This document shows positions 17,719 through 28,980 of a stretch of 64,000 bases of DNA, piece by piece; within the stretch, counting starts at the first letter, position 1, and each line of letters starts with the position of its first letter. Under the pieces are notes generated by a model. The model did not search any database. It saw only the letters and a program-made list of their open reading frames with translations, and was not told the DNA's origin. This DNA is from JAYYZW01 sp036339995 (GTDB lineage: Bacteria > Pseudomonadota > Gammaproteobacteria > Ga0077536). Made by a program: the position numbers and the translations under genes. The stretch spans positions 22,607 to 86,606 of the forward strand of contig JAYYZW010000049.1 in NCBI GenBank assembly GCA_036339995.1, read 5' to 3'.

Positions 17719-18567
17719 ATGACCAAGCGCCCCAAAAAGAGAAAAAAACACGCCCGCATAAAATCGGATGGGCCATCAATGGCCGAAACCGCGGACCGCC
17801 ACGTTCTGTATGAAGCCGCGGTCCAGTGCGTCGAGGCCGAAATCGATTTCGTCGACCAGGAATTCCAGAATCTTCGGGGCCGCCGCGCGCGCACTCTGCG
17901 CGAAGATTTTTGCGGCACGGCCAGCACCTCTTGTGAGTGGGTGCGGCGCCATGCGGATAACAGCGCGACGGGCGTGGACCTCGATAGCGAGGTGCTCCAG
18001 TGGGGGACAGAAAATCGTGTCGCGAACCTCGCCCCGGCCGCCCGTGAACGTATCACCCTGATCGAGGGCGACGTCCTGCGGGTCGAGACGGCGCCGCAGG
18101 ACATCGTGCTGGCGATGAATTTCAGCTACTTCAGCTTCAAGGAGCGCGCTCAGCTGCGCAGTTACTTCCGGCGTACCCTGGGCGCGCTGATCGACGAGGG
18201 CGTGTTTTTCCTCGATTGCTACGGTGGCTACGATGCTTTCAGGGAGCTCAACGAACATACGGAGCACAAGGGATTCACCTACGTCTGGGATCAGGCGTCC
18301 TACAATCCCGTCAACGGTCACACGAGCAACCATATTCATTTTCGTTTCGACGACGGTTCGCGAATGAAAAAGGCGTTTTCCTACGATTGGCGCCTGTGGA
18401 CCCTGCCCGAAATTCGCGAGATTCTGATGGAGGCGGGCTTCAGCCGGAGTACGGTGTACTGGCAGGGTTGGGACGAGGACGAGGAAGAGGGGTCCGACGA
18501 GTTCGAACCAGTCGAAACGGCAGATGCCGACGCGGGCTGGATTTGCTACATCGCGGCCGTCAAGTAA
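17719..18567 (+). CDS. Class I SAM-dependent methyltransferase
   Basis: The 282-residue protein has a basic N-terminal extension (MTKRPKKRKKHARIK) and then a Rossmann methyltransferase fold. LREDFCGTASTSCEWVRR takes the position of the SAM-binding loop, GVDLDSEVL is motif II, and VLAMNFSYFSFKER follows, with a downstream DCYGGYDAF segment. The C-terminus is acidic (DEDEEEGSDEFEP). It resembles uncharacterised small-molecule or protein methyltransferases of gammaproteobacteria; the substrate is unknown. It is transcribed alone beside the ppk remnant. Confidence 0.8.
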   Translation: MTKRPKKRKKHARIKSDGPSMAETADRHVLYEAAVQCVEAEIDFVDQEFQNLRGRRARTLREDFCGTASTSCEWVRRHADNSATGVDLDSEVLQWGTENRVANLAPAARERITLIEGDVLRVETAPQDIVLAMNFSYFSFKERAQLRSYFRRTLGALIDEGVFFLDCYGGYDAFRELNEHTEHKGFTYVWDQASYNPVNGHTSNHIHFRFDDGSRMKKAFSYDWRLWTLPEIREILMEAGFSRSTVYWQGWDEDEEEGSDEFEPVETADADAGWICYIAAVK

Positions 18568-19006
18568 AGGCAAACGGCAGAAGGCTCGGAGCGATCTGGC
18601 CAGCCAACAGACCGAGGCCCACACCGCTCGAAACGATGGCGTTTAAGCGCCAGGTATCTTTCGGGTGGGAGATCAGCCGCGCCGGACGCAGCTAGAGAGC
18701 GCCAGAACCGTCCCCAAGCACCTGATAGGCATGCCAACGGTGCATTCCTCGATGTTTGCCCCCAACGCTATTAAAGCGATTGGCCGAAACCGCTGCAGCG
18801 CGGCCTGTGCTTCCCGCCTTTACGGCGGCAAAAGTCCATACCTCTCGGGAAATTTTTCCTTCACAAGGCACCGCGCGGCCGCAATTCGCGTTCGTAGTGC
18901 CGGCTGGCATTCGCTACCCTGCCTTTCGTCTCGAACGTCGGTGTAGTCGCAGGCTGTTCCTAGGGCCGCGCCGCGGGGCGCGCTCAAGGAAACCTTCTAA
19001 GGAGAC
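18568..19006. other. Degenerate intergenic region with a possible membrane-protein scrap
   Basis: No intact gene is visible. On the minus strand, 18560-18676 translates to about 38 residues ending at a TGA that overlaps the methyltransferase end. The stretch includes WRLNAIVSSGVGLGLLAGQ and looks like the last transmembrane helix of a membrane protein. Its frame is broken just upstream by a TAG, and no family could be assigned. The remainder up to the comEA-like gene shows no coding character. Confidence 0.35.
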
Positions 19007-19280
19007 ATGGATATGTCCACGGTCAAGAAGTTCATTGCTACATCGATGCTGCTCGCAAGCGTATTCAGCTGGATGGCAACCCATTGATATCAATACGGCC
19101 GACGCTAAGACGCTGTCAGCCCAGGTCACCGGCATCGGGCCGGCAAAGGCCGCGGCGATCGTTGCCTTTCGCGAAAAGCACGGTCCTTTCAAGTCCGTCG
19201 ATGACCTCCTCCTCATTCAAGGCATCGGCGAATCCACCCTCAAGAAGAATCGCGATCGGCTGACCGCCGCCTCACCTTGA
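19007..19280 (+). pseudogene. comEA: ComEA-like helix-hairpin-helix DNA-binding protein, frameshifted
   Basis: A good Shine-Dalgarno (AAGGAGA) precedes ATG 19007 and a signal peptide (MSTVKKFIATSMLLASVFSW). That frame stops at TGA 19085-19087. The rest continues in a different frame as IDINTADAKTLSAQVTGIG, then a second hairpin DDLLLIQGIGESTLKKNR, to TGA 19280. Together they make the typical short periplasmic ComEA of proteobacteria, which binds incoming DNA during transformation. A one- or two-base indel near 19080 separates export signal and domain. It is either a recent pseudogene or a sequencing error; no slippery sequence suggesting programmed frameshifting is seen. A terminator follows. 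Confidence 0.75.
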
Positions 19281-19316
19281 GTCTTTTCGGCACACCCTCC
19301 GCGGGCTGATACGCCC

Positions 19317-19347
19317 AGCCGGTATCGCCTCGGTGCCGGCTTTTTTT
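19317..19347 (+). terminator. Rho-independent terminator after comEA-like gene
   Basis: AGCCGG at 19317-19322 pairs with CCGGCT at 19336-19341, with a loop region between, followed by a run of seven T. It lies 37 bases after the comEA-like stop and before leuS. Confidence 0.7.
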
Positions 19348-19483
19348 GCGCGGCTCAGGGCCCTCCTGTATGCTCTGCGCCGCACCGGGATTCGGGCTCC
19401 AAAGTCTGCCGCGTGCGGATGAAAATTGCTCCCGGCAGTCCGGTCGAAACCGCAATAGGGCGCAGTTTTTGCGCGATGAAGTC

Positions 19484-22084
19484 ATGCAGGAGTTCCTGAA
19501 AGAGCGCTACGAGCCCGCGGTGATCGAGCCGGCGGTGCAGCGAACGTGGCGCGAAAGCGGTGTCTTCAAGGTAACCGAAGACGAAGGCCGCGAGAAATTT
19601 TATTGCCTGTCGATGTTCCCCTACCCCAGCGGCCGCCTGCACATGGGCCATGTGCGCAACTACACGATCGGGGATGTGATCTCCCGATACCAGCGCATGC
19701 TGGGGAAAAATGTATTACAACCAATGGGTTGGGATGCGTTCGGCCTGCCGGCGGAGAATGCCGCCATCGAGAACGAGGTGCCGCCGGCCGAATGGACACG
19801 GGCGAACATCGAAACCATGCGCGGACAACTCGAGCGACTCGGTTTTGCTTACGATTGGGGTCGCGAACTCGCCACTTGCGACCCCGATTACTATCGCTGG
19901 GAGCAGTGGTTCTTCGCACGTTTGTATGAGAAGGGACTGGTTTACCGCGACACGGCGGTGGTCAACTGGGATCCGGTCGACCAGACCGTTCTCGCCAACG
20001 AACAGGTGATCGACGGTTGCGGCTGGCGCTCGGGAGCGCCGGTCGAACGCCGTGAGATTCCACAATGGTTCTTAAGGATTACCGCCTATGCCGATGAACT
20101 GCTAGAAGGACTCGATCGACTCGACGGCTGGCCCGAAGCCGTCAAGACCATGCAGCGGAACTGGATCGGACGCTCCGAAGGTCTGCTCATCCGTTTCCCC
20201 CTGAGCGACGGCTCCGGCGACCTCGCGGTGTACACGACGCGTCCCGATACACTGCTCGGCGCGACTTATATGGCCATCGCCCCGGAGCACCCCCTAGCGG
20301 TCGCCGCTGCGGTCGGCAACGACAAACTGGAAGCTTTTCTGGATTCATGCCGGCGGCAATCCACCAGCGAAGCCGTCCTCGCACGGGTGGAAAAGCGCGG
20401 TGAACCGCTGGGATTTAACGTAAACCATCCCCTGACCGGTGATCGGCTGCCCGTGTGGGTCGCCAATTTCGTTCTGATGGCTTACGGCACCGGCGCTGTG
20501 ATGTCGGTTCCCGCACATGACCAGCGCGACTGGGAATTCGCGAGCGAGCATCGATTGCCGATCCGCCAGGTGGTGGCGCCGGCGGACGGTGCAGCCGTCG
20601 ATATAGACCGTGGCGCATTTACCGATCACGGCGTGCTGGTAAACAGCGGGGCATTCGACGGCCTGGATTTTCCCTCCGCGTTCGACGCGATCGCCGCGGC
20701 GCTCGAGCACCACGGCCGCGCCGAACGGCGGATACAGTACCGCTTGCGCGACTGGTTGGTGTCGCGTCAACGTTACTGGGGCTGTCCCATTCCGGTCCTC
20801 TACGGCGATGGCGGCGAGGCGGTGCCGGAGGTTGACGAAGGCCTTCCCGTGGTCCTGCCTGAGGAGGTCGAGTGGGCGGGTGTCGCTTCACCTCTGCGCT
20901 CGATGCCCGACTTCATTGACGCAACGATGCCAACGGGCGCGCCGGCGCGGCGTGAGACGGACACCTTCGACACGTTTTTCGAATCGTCGTGGTATTTTTC
21001 ACGTTTCTGCTGCCGCGACAATGAGAAGGCGATGGTCGACGATCGCGTCGATTACTGGATGCCGGTCGATATCTATGTCGGCGGTATCGAGCATGCGGTG
21101 CTGCATTTACTCTACGCGCGTTTCTTTCACAAGGCGATGCGCGACGCCGGCCTCGTGGCGTCGGACGAACCCTTTACGCGACTATTGACCCAGGGGATGG
21201 TGTGCAAGGAAACGTACTACCGTGAAAACGAGCACGGCCGGTGGCAGTACTTCAATCCTGATGAGGTCGAGGTGGAAACGGACGCCAAGCGCCGCGTAAC
21301 CGCGGCGCGCTTGATCAGAGACGGACAGCCGGTCACGATAGGACCGGTCGAGAAGATGTCGAAATCCAAAAATAACGGTGTCGACCCGCAGGGGCTTATC
21401 GATCGTTACGGAGCTGACACGATTCGTTTATACACGATGTTCGCCGCGCCTCCGGATCAGACGCTAGAGTGGTCAGATACCGCCGTCGAAGGCGCTTCCA
21501 GGTTCATCAAGTCCTTGTGGCGCTTAACGCGCAAACACGTAGACGGCGGGCATGCAACGGCGGTATGCCCCTCCACACTTACTGAGGATCTCAAGGCGTT
21601 GCGGTGCCACACACATGAAACGATCGCGAAGGTCACCGACGACATCGGCAGGCGGTATAAATTCAACACCGCAATCGCCGCGGTGATGGAGTTGGTCAAT
21701 CATATTGCGCGTTCGGACGACAACTCCGAAGCGGCCGGGGCAGTACGCCAGGAGGGCTTGGAAACAGCCGTATTGCTGTTGGCACCGATCGTCCCGCACG
21801 TCGCCTCGGTACTGTGGCAGGCGCTCGGTCACACAGACGATATCATTGAAGCTGTCTGGCCCCGGCCCGACGCGAATGCGATGGTACGCGAGGAAATCGA
21901 GATCGTGGTGCAGGTCAACGGCAAGAAACGCGCGGTCATCCAGGTCCCCGCCGACGCGGGCAAGGCGGACTGTGAGGCGGCGGCCATGGCCGACGACAAC
22001 GTCAAACGCTTTACCTCGGAGAAAACGATCCGCAAGATCGTCGTCGTACCCGGAAAACTCGTGAATGTAGTCGTATCAGCCTGA
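19484..22084 (+). CDS. leuS: Leucyl-tRNA synthetase
   Basis: A class I aminoacyl-tRNA synthetase that charges tRNA-Leu. The 866-residue protein has the HIGH-type motif PYPSGRLHMGHVRNY (His53), the CP1 editing domain (TTRPDTLLGATYMAIAPEHP, with YGTGAVMSVPAHDQRD), and EKMSKSKNN near residue 625 as the KMSKS loop, followed by the anticodon-binding domain and the C-terminal extension. ATG 19484 gives MQEFLKERYEP, the standard start; the longer frame from 19346 begins inside the terminator region and is rejected. It heads the conserved run leuS-lptE-holA. Confidence 0.98.
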   Translation: MQEFLKERYEPAVIEPAVQRTWRESGVFKVTEDEGREKFYCLSMFPYPSGRLHMGHVRNYTIGDVISRYQRMLGKNVLQPMGWDAFGLPAENAAIENEVPPAEWTRANIETMRGQLERLGFAYDWGRELATCDPDYYRWEQWFFARLYEKGLVYRDTAVVNWDPVDQTVLANEQVIDGCGWRSGAPVERREIPQWFLRITAYADELLEGLDRLDGWPEAVKTMQRNWIGRSEGLLIRFPLSDGSGDLAVYTTRPDTLLGATYMAIAPEHPLAVAAAVGNDKLEAFLDSCRRQSTSEAVLARVEKRGEPLGFNVNHPLTGDRLPVWVANFVLMAYGTGAVMSVPAHDQRDWEFASEHRLPIRQVVAPADGAAVDIDRGAFTDHGVLVNSGAFDGLDFPSAFDAIAAALEHHGRAERRIQYRLRDWLVSRQRYWGCPIPVLYGDGGEAVPEVDEGLPVVLPEEVEWAGVASPLRSMPDFIDATMPTGAPARRETDTFDTFFESSWYFSRFCCRDNEKAMVDDRVDYWMPVDIYVGGIEHAVLHLLYARFFHKAMRDAGLVASDEPFTRLLTQGMVCKETYYRENEHGRWQYFNPDEVEVETDAKRRVTAARLIRDGQPVTIGPVEKMSKSKNNGVDPQGLIDRYGADTIRLYTMFAAPPDQTLEWSDTAVEGASRFIKSLWRLTRKHVDGGHATAVCPSTLTEDLKALRCHTHETIAKVTDDIGRRYKFNTAIAAVMELVNHIARSDDNSEAAGAVRQEGLETAVLLLAPIVPHVASVLWQALGHTDDIIEAVWPRPDANAMVREEIEIVVQVNGKKRAVIQVPADAGKADCEAAAMADDNVKRFTSEKTIRKIVVVPGKLVNVVVSA

Positions 22085-22087
22085 GAC

Positions 22088-22600
22088 ATGTCGAACCGAA
22101 CGAAAATCGCTGCCGTTCTGGCGCTGGCCTGTTCCATACAGGCTTGTGGCGGCTGGTATCTGCGCGGTGAAGGTCCGAACAAGTTTCCATTCGAGACCGC
22201 GTACGTCAATTCGGCCAATGCACCCAAGGTATCGACCGCGGTTCGTACCGCACTCGTCAACCGCGGCGTTCGAGTTACCGGAAAACGCACGGAAGCCGAG
22301 GTCGTCGTAGAACTCAGTAGCGAGAATTTCGATCGGCGAGTTCTTTCGGTCGATCCCGGCACCGGCAAGGTCCGCGAGATCGAACTGGGGCTGCAAGCCT
22401 ATTTCTCCGTGCACAGCGGCGACGGCAAGTTGCTTGTGCCGGCCGAGTTAGTGAATTGGCAACTGGATTACGTCTTCGACGAAGGCTCGTTGCTGGGTAC
22501 GGTCGAACAAGCTCAAACCGTGCGTCACGATCTGGCGGAGACGGCCGCGACGACCTTGATGATGCGCTTGCAGGCCGTACACCTGCCGGCGGCCGAGTGA
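22088..22600 (+). CDS. lptE: LPS-assembly lipoprotein LptE
   Basis: LptE plugs the LptD barrel in the outer membrane and helps insert lipopolysaccharide. The 170-residue protein begins with a lipoprotein signal (IAAVLALACSIQACG, with lipobox cysteine in QACGG), then GWYLRGEGP, the family hallmark (usually CGF.LRG). It starts three bases after the leuS stop and is followed by holA, the invariant gammaproteobacterial order. Sequence similarity in this family is low, so the call rests on signal, length, motif and position. Confidence 0.9.
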   Translation: MSNRTKIAAVLALACSIQACGGWYLRGEGPNKFPFETAYVNSANAPKVSTAVRTALVNRGVRVTGKRTEAEVVVELSSENFDRRVLSVDPGTGKVREIELGLQAYFSVHSGDGKLLVPAELVNWQLDYVFDEGSLLGTVEQAQTVRHDLAETAATTLMMRLQAVHLPAAE

Positions 22601-22617
22601 GGCAGTACCCAAACTGA

Positions 22618-23655
22618 ATGCAGGTCAACAGCGAACGCCTCAATGACCGCCTTCGCGACCACGGTTTGGATGCGGTCTATTTCTTCTACGGCGACGAACC
22701 CTTGCAACTAACCGAATGTGTCGACGCCGTGCGTCGCCACGCGTCGGGGGAGGGAGTCGACGAACGGATCGTTTTCGACGCCGAAGTCGGCATCGACTGG
22801 CCTGCACTATCCGTTGAAAGCCGCGCCTTGTCGCTTTTCGGTGCTCGCCGCCTCATCGAAATCCGGTTAGGCGGCCGAAAACCCGACAAGAACGGGGCCG
22901 TCGTCCTTGCAGAACTCGCGGCGCGGGAACAGGCTGATGACGTACTGCTGGTGACCGCGAGCAAGCTCGATCCAGGCGCGCGGAAGACCCGATGGTTCAA
23001 GGCCATCGAGCAAAACGCAGTCTGCGTAGTGGTGCGGGATCTCAAAGCCGGCGCCTTGCCGGGATGGTTGAGCGGACGTGCACGCCGTTCCGGCAAACGA
23101 TTGTCGACGGCCGCGGCCGCATTCATCACCGATCGCGTGGAAGGCAACATGCTCGCCGCGGCGCAGGAAGTCGAAAAGCTGTGTCTGCTGGTCGACGGCC
23201 AGGAAATCGGCGAGTCCGACGTGATCAACGCGGTTCGCGACAGCGCGCGCTACGATGTCTTTCAGCTGACGGACGCCGTCGTTGCGGGCGAACTTCCTCG
23301 CGCGATACGAGTGATTCGCGGGTTGCGCGAGGAAGGGGCGGAACCGGTTTTCGTGAACTGGGCACTAGGCCGTGAACTCAGACAGCTCGCATCGATGGCG
23401 GCAGCGCGTGCAGGTGGCATGCAAACCGTCCAGGTGATGGAGAAATATCGCATCTGGCAATCGCGCAGGCGCCTGGTCACGCGTGCGCTCGAACGATTCA
23501 AACTGGATGAATTATCTGCGCTGCTGGCGTACGCTAACTTCATCGATACCTTGATCAAGGGTGCGCGAGCAGGCGATCCCTGGGATGCGCTGGAAATTCT
23601 GATTGTCAACGCAACAGGGCATACGAAATTTAGAGCGCTTTTAGCCAACCATTAA
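22618..23655 (+). CDS. holA: DNA polymerase III delta subunit (clamp loader)
   Basis: HolA is the wrench of the clamp-loader complex that opens the beta clamp. The 345-residue protein has the expected start (RLNDRLRDHGLDAVYFFYGDEPLQLTE), a degenerate AAA+ fold without Walker A, as usual, and the VEGNMLAAAQEVEKL segment in domain II. The C-terminal helical collar follows. It is 17 bases downstream of lptE and four bases before proA, so it is part of a tight operon. Confidence 0.95.
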   Translation: MQVNSERLNDRLRDHGLDAVYFFYGDEPLQLTECVDAVRRHASGEGVDERIVFDAEVGIDWPALSVESRALSLFGARRLIEIRLGGRKPDKNGAVVLAELAAREQADDVLLVTASKLDPGARKTRWFKAIEQNAVCVVVRDLKAGALPGWLSGRARRSGKRLSTAAAAFITDRVEGNMLAAAQEVEKLCLLVDGQEIGESDVINAVRDSARYDVFQLTDAVVAGELPRAIRVIRGLREEGAEPVFVNWALGRELRQLASMAAARAGGMQTVQVMEKYRIWQSRRRLVTRALERFKLDELSALLAYANFIDTLIKGARAGDPWDALEILIVNATGHTKFRALLANH

Positions 23656-23659
23656 TCCG

Positions 23660-24940
23660 ATGCAACAGGCTGTACGACAATCCAAAGCGGACGACATTGT
23701 TGCCCGCGTTCACGCCATAGCCGCCGAAGCGCGCGAAGCGAGCCGGGCGATGGCGCGCGCCACTACGGCTGAGAAGGACGAGGCGTTACGGGGAATCGCG
23801 CAAAGGATCCGGGAGTCGAGTGACGTGATTTTTGACGCCAACCGCCGGGATCTCGACGTGGCCGTCGATCTCGATGCAGCGCTTCGCGATCGCTTGGAGT
23901 TGGATCCGGAACGCGTCGAAGCGATGGCGCTCGGCATTCTTCAAGTAGCGCAACTCCCCGATCCCATCGGCGCCATCACGGATCTCAACTACCGGCCGAG
24001 CGGCATCCAGGTCGGCCGCATGCGGGTGCCCCTTGGTGTCGTCGGGATTATTTATGAATCACGCCCCAACGTGACGGCGGATGCTGCGACGCTGTGCCTT
24101 AAATCCGGTAATGCGGCGATACTGCGCGGTGGTTCGGAAGCACAGGCGTCAAACCAAGCGATCGCAGAGTGCGTACGTGGGGGGCTCGAAGCGGCAAACC
24201 TCCCCGCGGCTGCCGTACAGATCGTTAAAACGACCGATCGCGCGGCCGTCGGCGCCTTGCTGGCCTTGCATGATCTAATCGATGTGATCATTCCGCGCGG
24301 CGGCAAGGGTTTGATCGAACGGGTCAGCAGGGAGGCGCGCATGCCGGTGATCAAGCACCTCGACGGCGTTTGCCACGTCTTTCTCGACGACGCCGCCGAC
24401 AGTGCGAAAGCGCGGCGCATCGCCTTCAACGCCAAAACGCAGCGTTATGGCACCTGTAACACGATGGAAACCCTGCTCGCGGCGCCGAATACTGCCGAAA
24501 AGGTATTTCCGAAGCTCATCGAGGATTACCTCGATGCCGGCGTTGAGCTTCGAGGGTGCGCACGTACGCGTGCGTTCAATGATGCCGTCAAGGAAGCAAG
24601 CGAAGACGATTACTACGAGGAATTCCTCGCACCGGTACTCGCAGTTCGGATCGTCGACGATCTGGATGCCGCCATCGATCACATCCGCACTTACGGATCG
24701 CAACACACGGACGCTATCGTCACAGAGAATCTCGAGCACGCCCGCCGGTTTATCAACGAAGTCGATTCGAGCTCGGTCATCGTCAATGCCTCCACCCGCT
24801 TCGCTGACGGCTTTGAGTACGGTCTCGGGGCGGAGATCGGGATTAGCACGGATAAATTTCACGCGCGCGGCCCGGTCGGGCTCGAGGGCCTGACCTCGCA
24901 GAAATGGGTGGTGCTGGGAGACGGGCACATTCGGGAATGA
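23660..24940 (+). CDS. proA: Gamma-glutamyl phosphate reductase
   Basis: ProA reduces gamma-glutamyl phosphate with NADPH to glutamate semialdehyde in proline synthesis. The 426-residue aldehyde-dehydrogenase-superfamily protein has PLGVVGIIYESRPNVTADAA, the catalytic cysteine in QRYGTCNTMETLL, and the C-terminal STRFADGFEYGLGAEIGISTDK.HARGPVGLEGL. ATG 23660 includes a short N-terminal extension; a slightly later start is possible. ProB is not nearby. It sits between holA and nadD. Confidence 0.97.
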   Translation: MQQAVRQSKADDIVARVHAIAAEAREASRAMARATTAEKDEALRGIAQRIRESSDVIFDANRRDLDVAVDLDAALRDRLELDPERVEAMALGILQVAQLPDPIGAITDLNYRPSGIQVGRMRVPLGVVGIIYESRPNVTADAATLCLKSGNAAILRGGSEAQASNQAIAECVRGGLEAANLPAAAVQIVKTTDRAAVGALLALHDLIDVIIPRGGKGLIERVSREARMPVIKHLDGVCHVFLDDAADSAKARRIAFNAKTQRYGTCNTMETLLAAPNTAEKVFPKLIEDYLDAGVELRGCARTRAFNDAVKEASEDDYYEEFLAPVLAVRIVDDLDAAIDHIRTYGSQHTDAIVTENLEHARRFINEVDSSSVIVNASTRFADGFEYGLGAEIGISTDKFHARGPVGLEGLTSQKWVVLGDGHIRE

Positions 24941-24983
24941 GGTCCGCCGCCTGCGTGCAATAGCCGGCTGATTTTGATCTTGT

Positions 24984-25643
24984 ATGAATTCCGGGAAACA
25001 AGCGCGTACGCGATCATGTCCTATTGGAATTCTAGGTGGCAGCTTCGATCCGGTTCACCACGGCCACCTACGCGTCGCCATCGAGGCGCACGAGGCGCTC
25101 GACCTCGATCATGTCCGACTTGTTCCCTTACATACGCCCAGTCATCGCAACGCTCTCCAGACAACAGCTGAAGTGCGTGTTGAAATGTTGCGCGGGATTG
25201 CGCGCGCGCCTATCGAAATCGATCTTCGAGAAATCGAACGTGGCGGTGTCAGCTACACGGTCGACACCTTGACCAGCTTGCGCAGTGATTGGCCTGATGT
25301 GCCGTTGTGCCTGTTAATGGGCGCCGATTCGTATCGATCGCTGCCGAGTTGGCACCGGCCGAAGGAGATTCTTCGACTGGCACATGTTGTCGTAGCGGCC
25401 CGTCCCGGATCCTATGATCATGACGGTTCCGGACTTGACGAAATCATCGGGAGTGCGCAGGCTGATACCGTGGATGATCTCCATGACAGTATCGCCGGGC
25501 GAGTTTTTTTTCTCGATATTCCTCTACTTCCCATTGCGTCCAGTGAGCTGCGCGCGCGCCGCGCCACGGGGCGGGATATTCGACATCTGGTACCCGATAT
25601 AGTGAACGACATCATTATCGACCAAGGTCTGTACATGGCATGA
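24984..25643 (+). CDS. nadD: Nicotinate-nucleotide adenylyltransferase
   Basis: NadD adenylates nicotinate mononucleotide to deamido-NAD. The 219-residue protein shows the nucleotidyltransferase motif GILGGSFDPVHHGHLRVA with the HxGH signature, LVPLHTPSHR, and the C-terminal ISSS..R-like element (PIASSELRARRATG). The N-terminal 13 residues before GILGG are slightly long for the family. Its stop overlaps the rsfS start by four bases. It works in the same pathway as nadA at 37.3 kb. Confidence 0.96.
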   Translation: MNSGKQARTRSCPIGILGGSFDPVHHGHLRVAIEAHEALDLDHVRLVPLHTPSHRNALQTTAEVRVEMLRGIARAPIEIDLREIERGGVSYTVDTLTSLRSDWPDVPLCLLMGADSYRSLPSWHRPKEILRLAHVVVAARPGSYDHDGSGLDEIIGSAQADTVDDLHDSIAGRVFFLDIPLLPIASSELRARRATGRDIRHLVPDIVNDIIIDQGLYMA

Positions 25644-26032
25644 TCCGAGGCAAGAACGATAGCGAAGACACTTTCACGGAAACACTCGCGGGGCAATTAC
25701 ACGAGGCCCTCGACGACGGTACGGCCCTCGACATTCGAACCTTGGACGTGCGGAAAATGACGATCATTACCGACTTCATGGTGATCGCTTCAGGACGTTC
25801 AAACCGGAAGGTCAAAGCCCTGTTAGAGCGGGTCCTCGGAGAGGCGCGCGCGGTCGGTGCAAAGGTTCTGGGTATTGAGGGCGATCGCCAGGGCGAGTGG
25901 GTATTGGTCGATCTCGGCGGCGTCGTTATTCATATCATGCAGCCGCAAGTCCGTGAGTTCTATCAACTTGAAAAATTGTGGGATGTGCGGCCAACAGCGA
26001 AGCTGAGCCAGGCGTTCTCCGGGCAGGCCTGA
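25640..26032 (+). CDS. rsfS: Ribosomal silencing factor RsfS
   Basis: RsfS binds ribosomal protein L14 and blocks 30S-50S joining in slow growth. The 130-residue protein has DIRTLDVRKMTIITDFMVIASGRSNRKVKALL and the family hallmark EGDRQGEWVLVDLGGVVIHIMQPQVREFYQLEKLW. It overlaps nadD by four bases. The next gene in most relatives is rlmH; here 106 non-coding bases separate rsfS from maf and rlmH is absent. Confidence 0.96.
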   Translation: MIRGKNDSEDTFTETLAGQLHEALDDGTALDIRTLDVRKMTIITDFMVIASGRSNRKVKALLERVLGEARAVGAKVLGIEGDRQGEWVLVDLGGVVIHIMQPQVREFYQLEKLWDVRPTAKLSQAFSGQA

Positions 26033-26138
26033 AACACACGGCCGCGGCTGTTCTTGCAATCCGGCCTTTAGCGCACTGCCACACCGCACCATCGAGCCAT
26101 CTTGTAAGAAACGCTTTTGAGATAGGCGCGCTAGGGCG

Positions 26139-26738
26139 ATGACGGTCGTAGGTGAAGACAGTCTCTATCTCGCCTCGCGCTCGCCGCGTCGCGCCGATCT
26201 GCTGCGCTTACTAGGCGTGAAATTCCGGGTGGTGGAGGTCGACGTCGATGAGTCGCCCATAGCGCAGGAATCACCGGAAAACCACGTCCGCCGTACGGCG
26301 CTTGCGAAGGCGGCCGCCGGACGTGCCACGCTTCGTGAAGACGCCGTCGTTGTGGCCGCCGACACAGCGGTCAGCGTCGACGGACTGATCTTCGGCAAGC
26401 CGCGGGATCGCTCGCACGCAACCGAGATGCTGAACGTCCTGTCGGGGCGCTGGCATGAGGTATTGACCGCCGTCGTCCTTGGCGGCGAAACGGATACCTT
26501 GTGCCGTGTTGTTCGCTCGAGGGTGCAATTCACGATTCTCGATGCGCAAACGATCGAAGCCTACTGGCAAACCGGGGAACCTGCCGACAAGGCGGGCGCC
26601 TATGGCATTCAGGGCATCGGCGGCGCGCTGGTAAAGCAGATCGACGGCAGCTATTCGGCGGTGGTCGGTTTGCCGCTGTATGAGACCTCGACGCTGCTGG
26701 ATGAGGCCGGTATCGGGCACGCCTTGAGCGGCACATGA
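26139..26738 (+). CDS. maf: Maf nucleotide pyrophosphatase (YhdE-type dTTP/UTP)
   Basis: Maf proteins hydrolyse non-canonical or excess nucleotides to monophosphates. The 199-residue protein has YLASRSPRRADLLRLLG at the N-terminus, VVAADTAVSVDG with the catalytic aspartate, and GKPRDRSHATEML. The YhdE-type loop TGEPADKAGAYGIQGIGG distinguishes it from YceF-type enzymes. rng (RNase G), commonly next, is missing; a short palindromic repeat and the convergent hppA follow instead. Confidence 0.93.
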   Translation: MTVVGEDSLYLASRSPRRADLLRLLGVKFRVVEVDVDESPIAQESPENHVRRTALAKAAAGRATLREDAVVVAADTAVSVDGLIFGKPRDRSHATEMLNVLSGRWHEVLTAVVLGGETDTLCRVVRSRVQFTILDAQTIEAYWQTGEPADKAGAYGIQGIGGALVKQIDGSYSAVVGLPLYETSTLLDEAGIGHALSGT

Positions 26739-26777
26739 GAATGACCGGCACACACGCGGATAAGTTTGAGATAGGTT

Positions 26778-26840
26778 CTAGTCTCCATCCAGAAAAAGTA
26801 ACTCTCTTGCGAGAGGAATAGTGATGTTTCTGGACGGGCC

Positions 26841-26844
<4 letters not shown>
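26778..26844. repeat. 67-bp palindromic repeat (family B) between convergent maf and hppA
   Basis: The outer arms CTAGTCTCCATCCAGAAA and TTTCTGGACGGGCCCTAG are imperfect inverted repeats, and an inner hairpin CTCTC-TTGC-GAGAG lies at the centre. Its right half resembles the window start (1-40) and the inverse of 37111-37155. Its end overlaps the hppA stop codon (TAG at 26843-26841). Lying between convergent genes, it may serve as a bidirectional transcription terminator. Confidence 0.65.
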
Positions 26845-28853
<2,009 letters not shown>

Positions 28854-28980
28854 CAGAAAAGCCCTCAGTTAGGAGTCTGTATGGCATAGGGAATCAACTG
28901 CGGCGGCAGAAAATCGGCCGAATTCAGCCGGAATTTGCCTGTCATCTCCCCGGATGAGCGCGGCAGATTGTACTTTGGAA

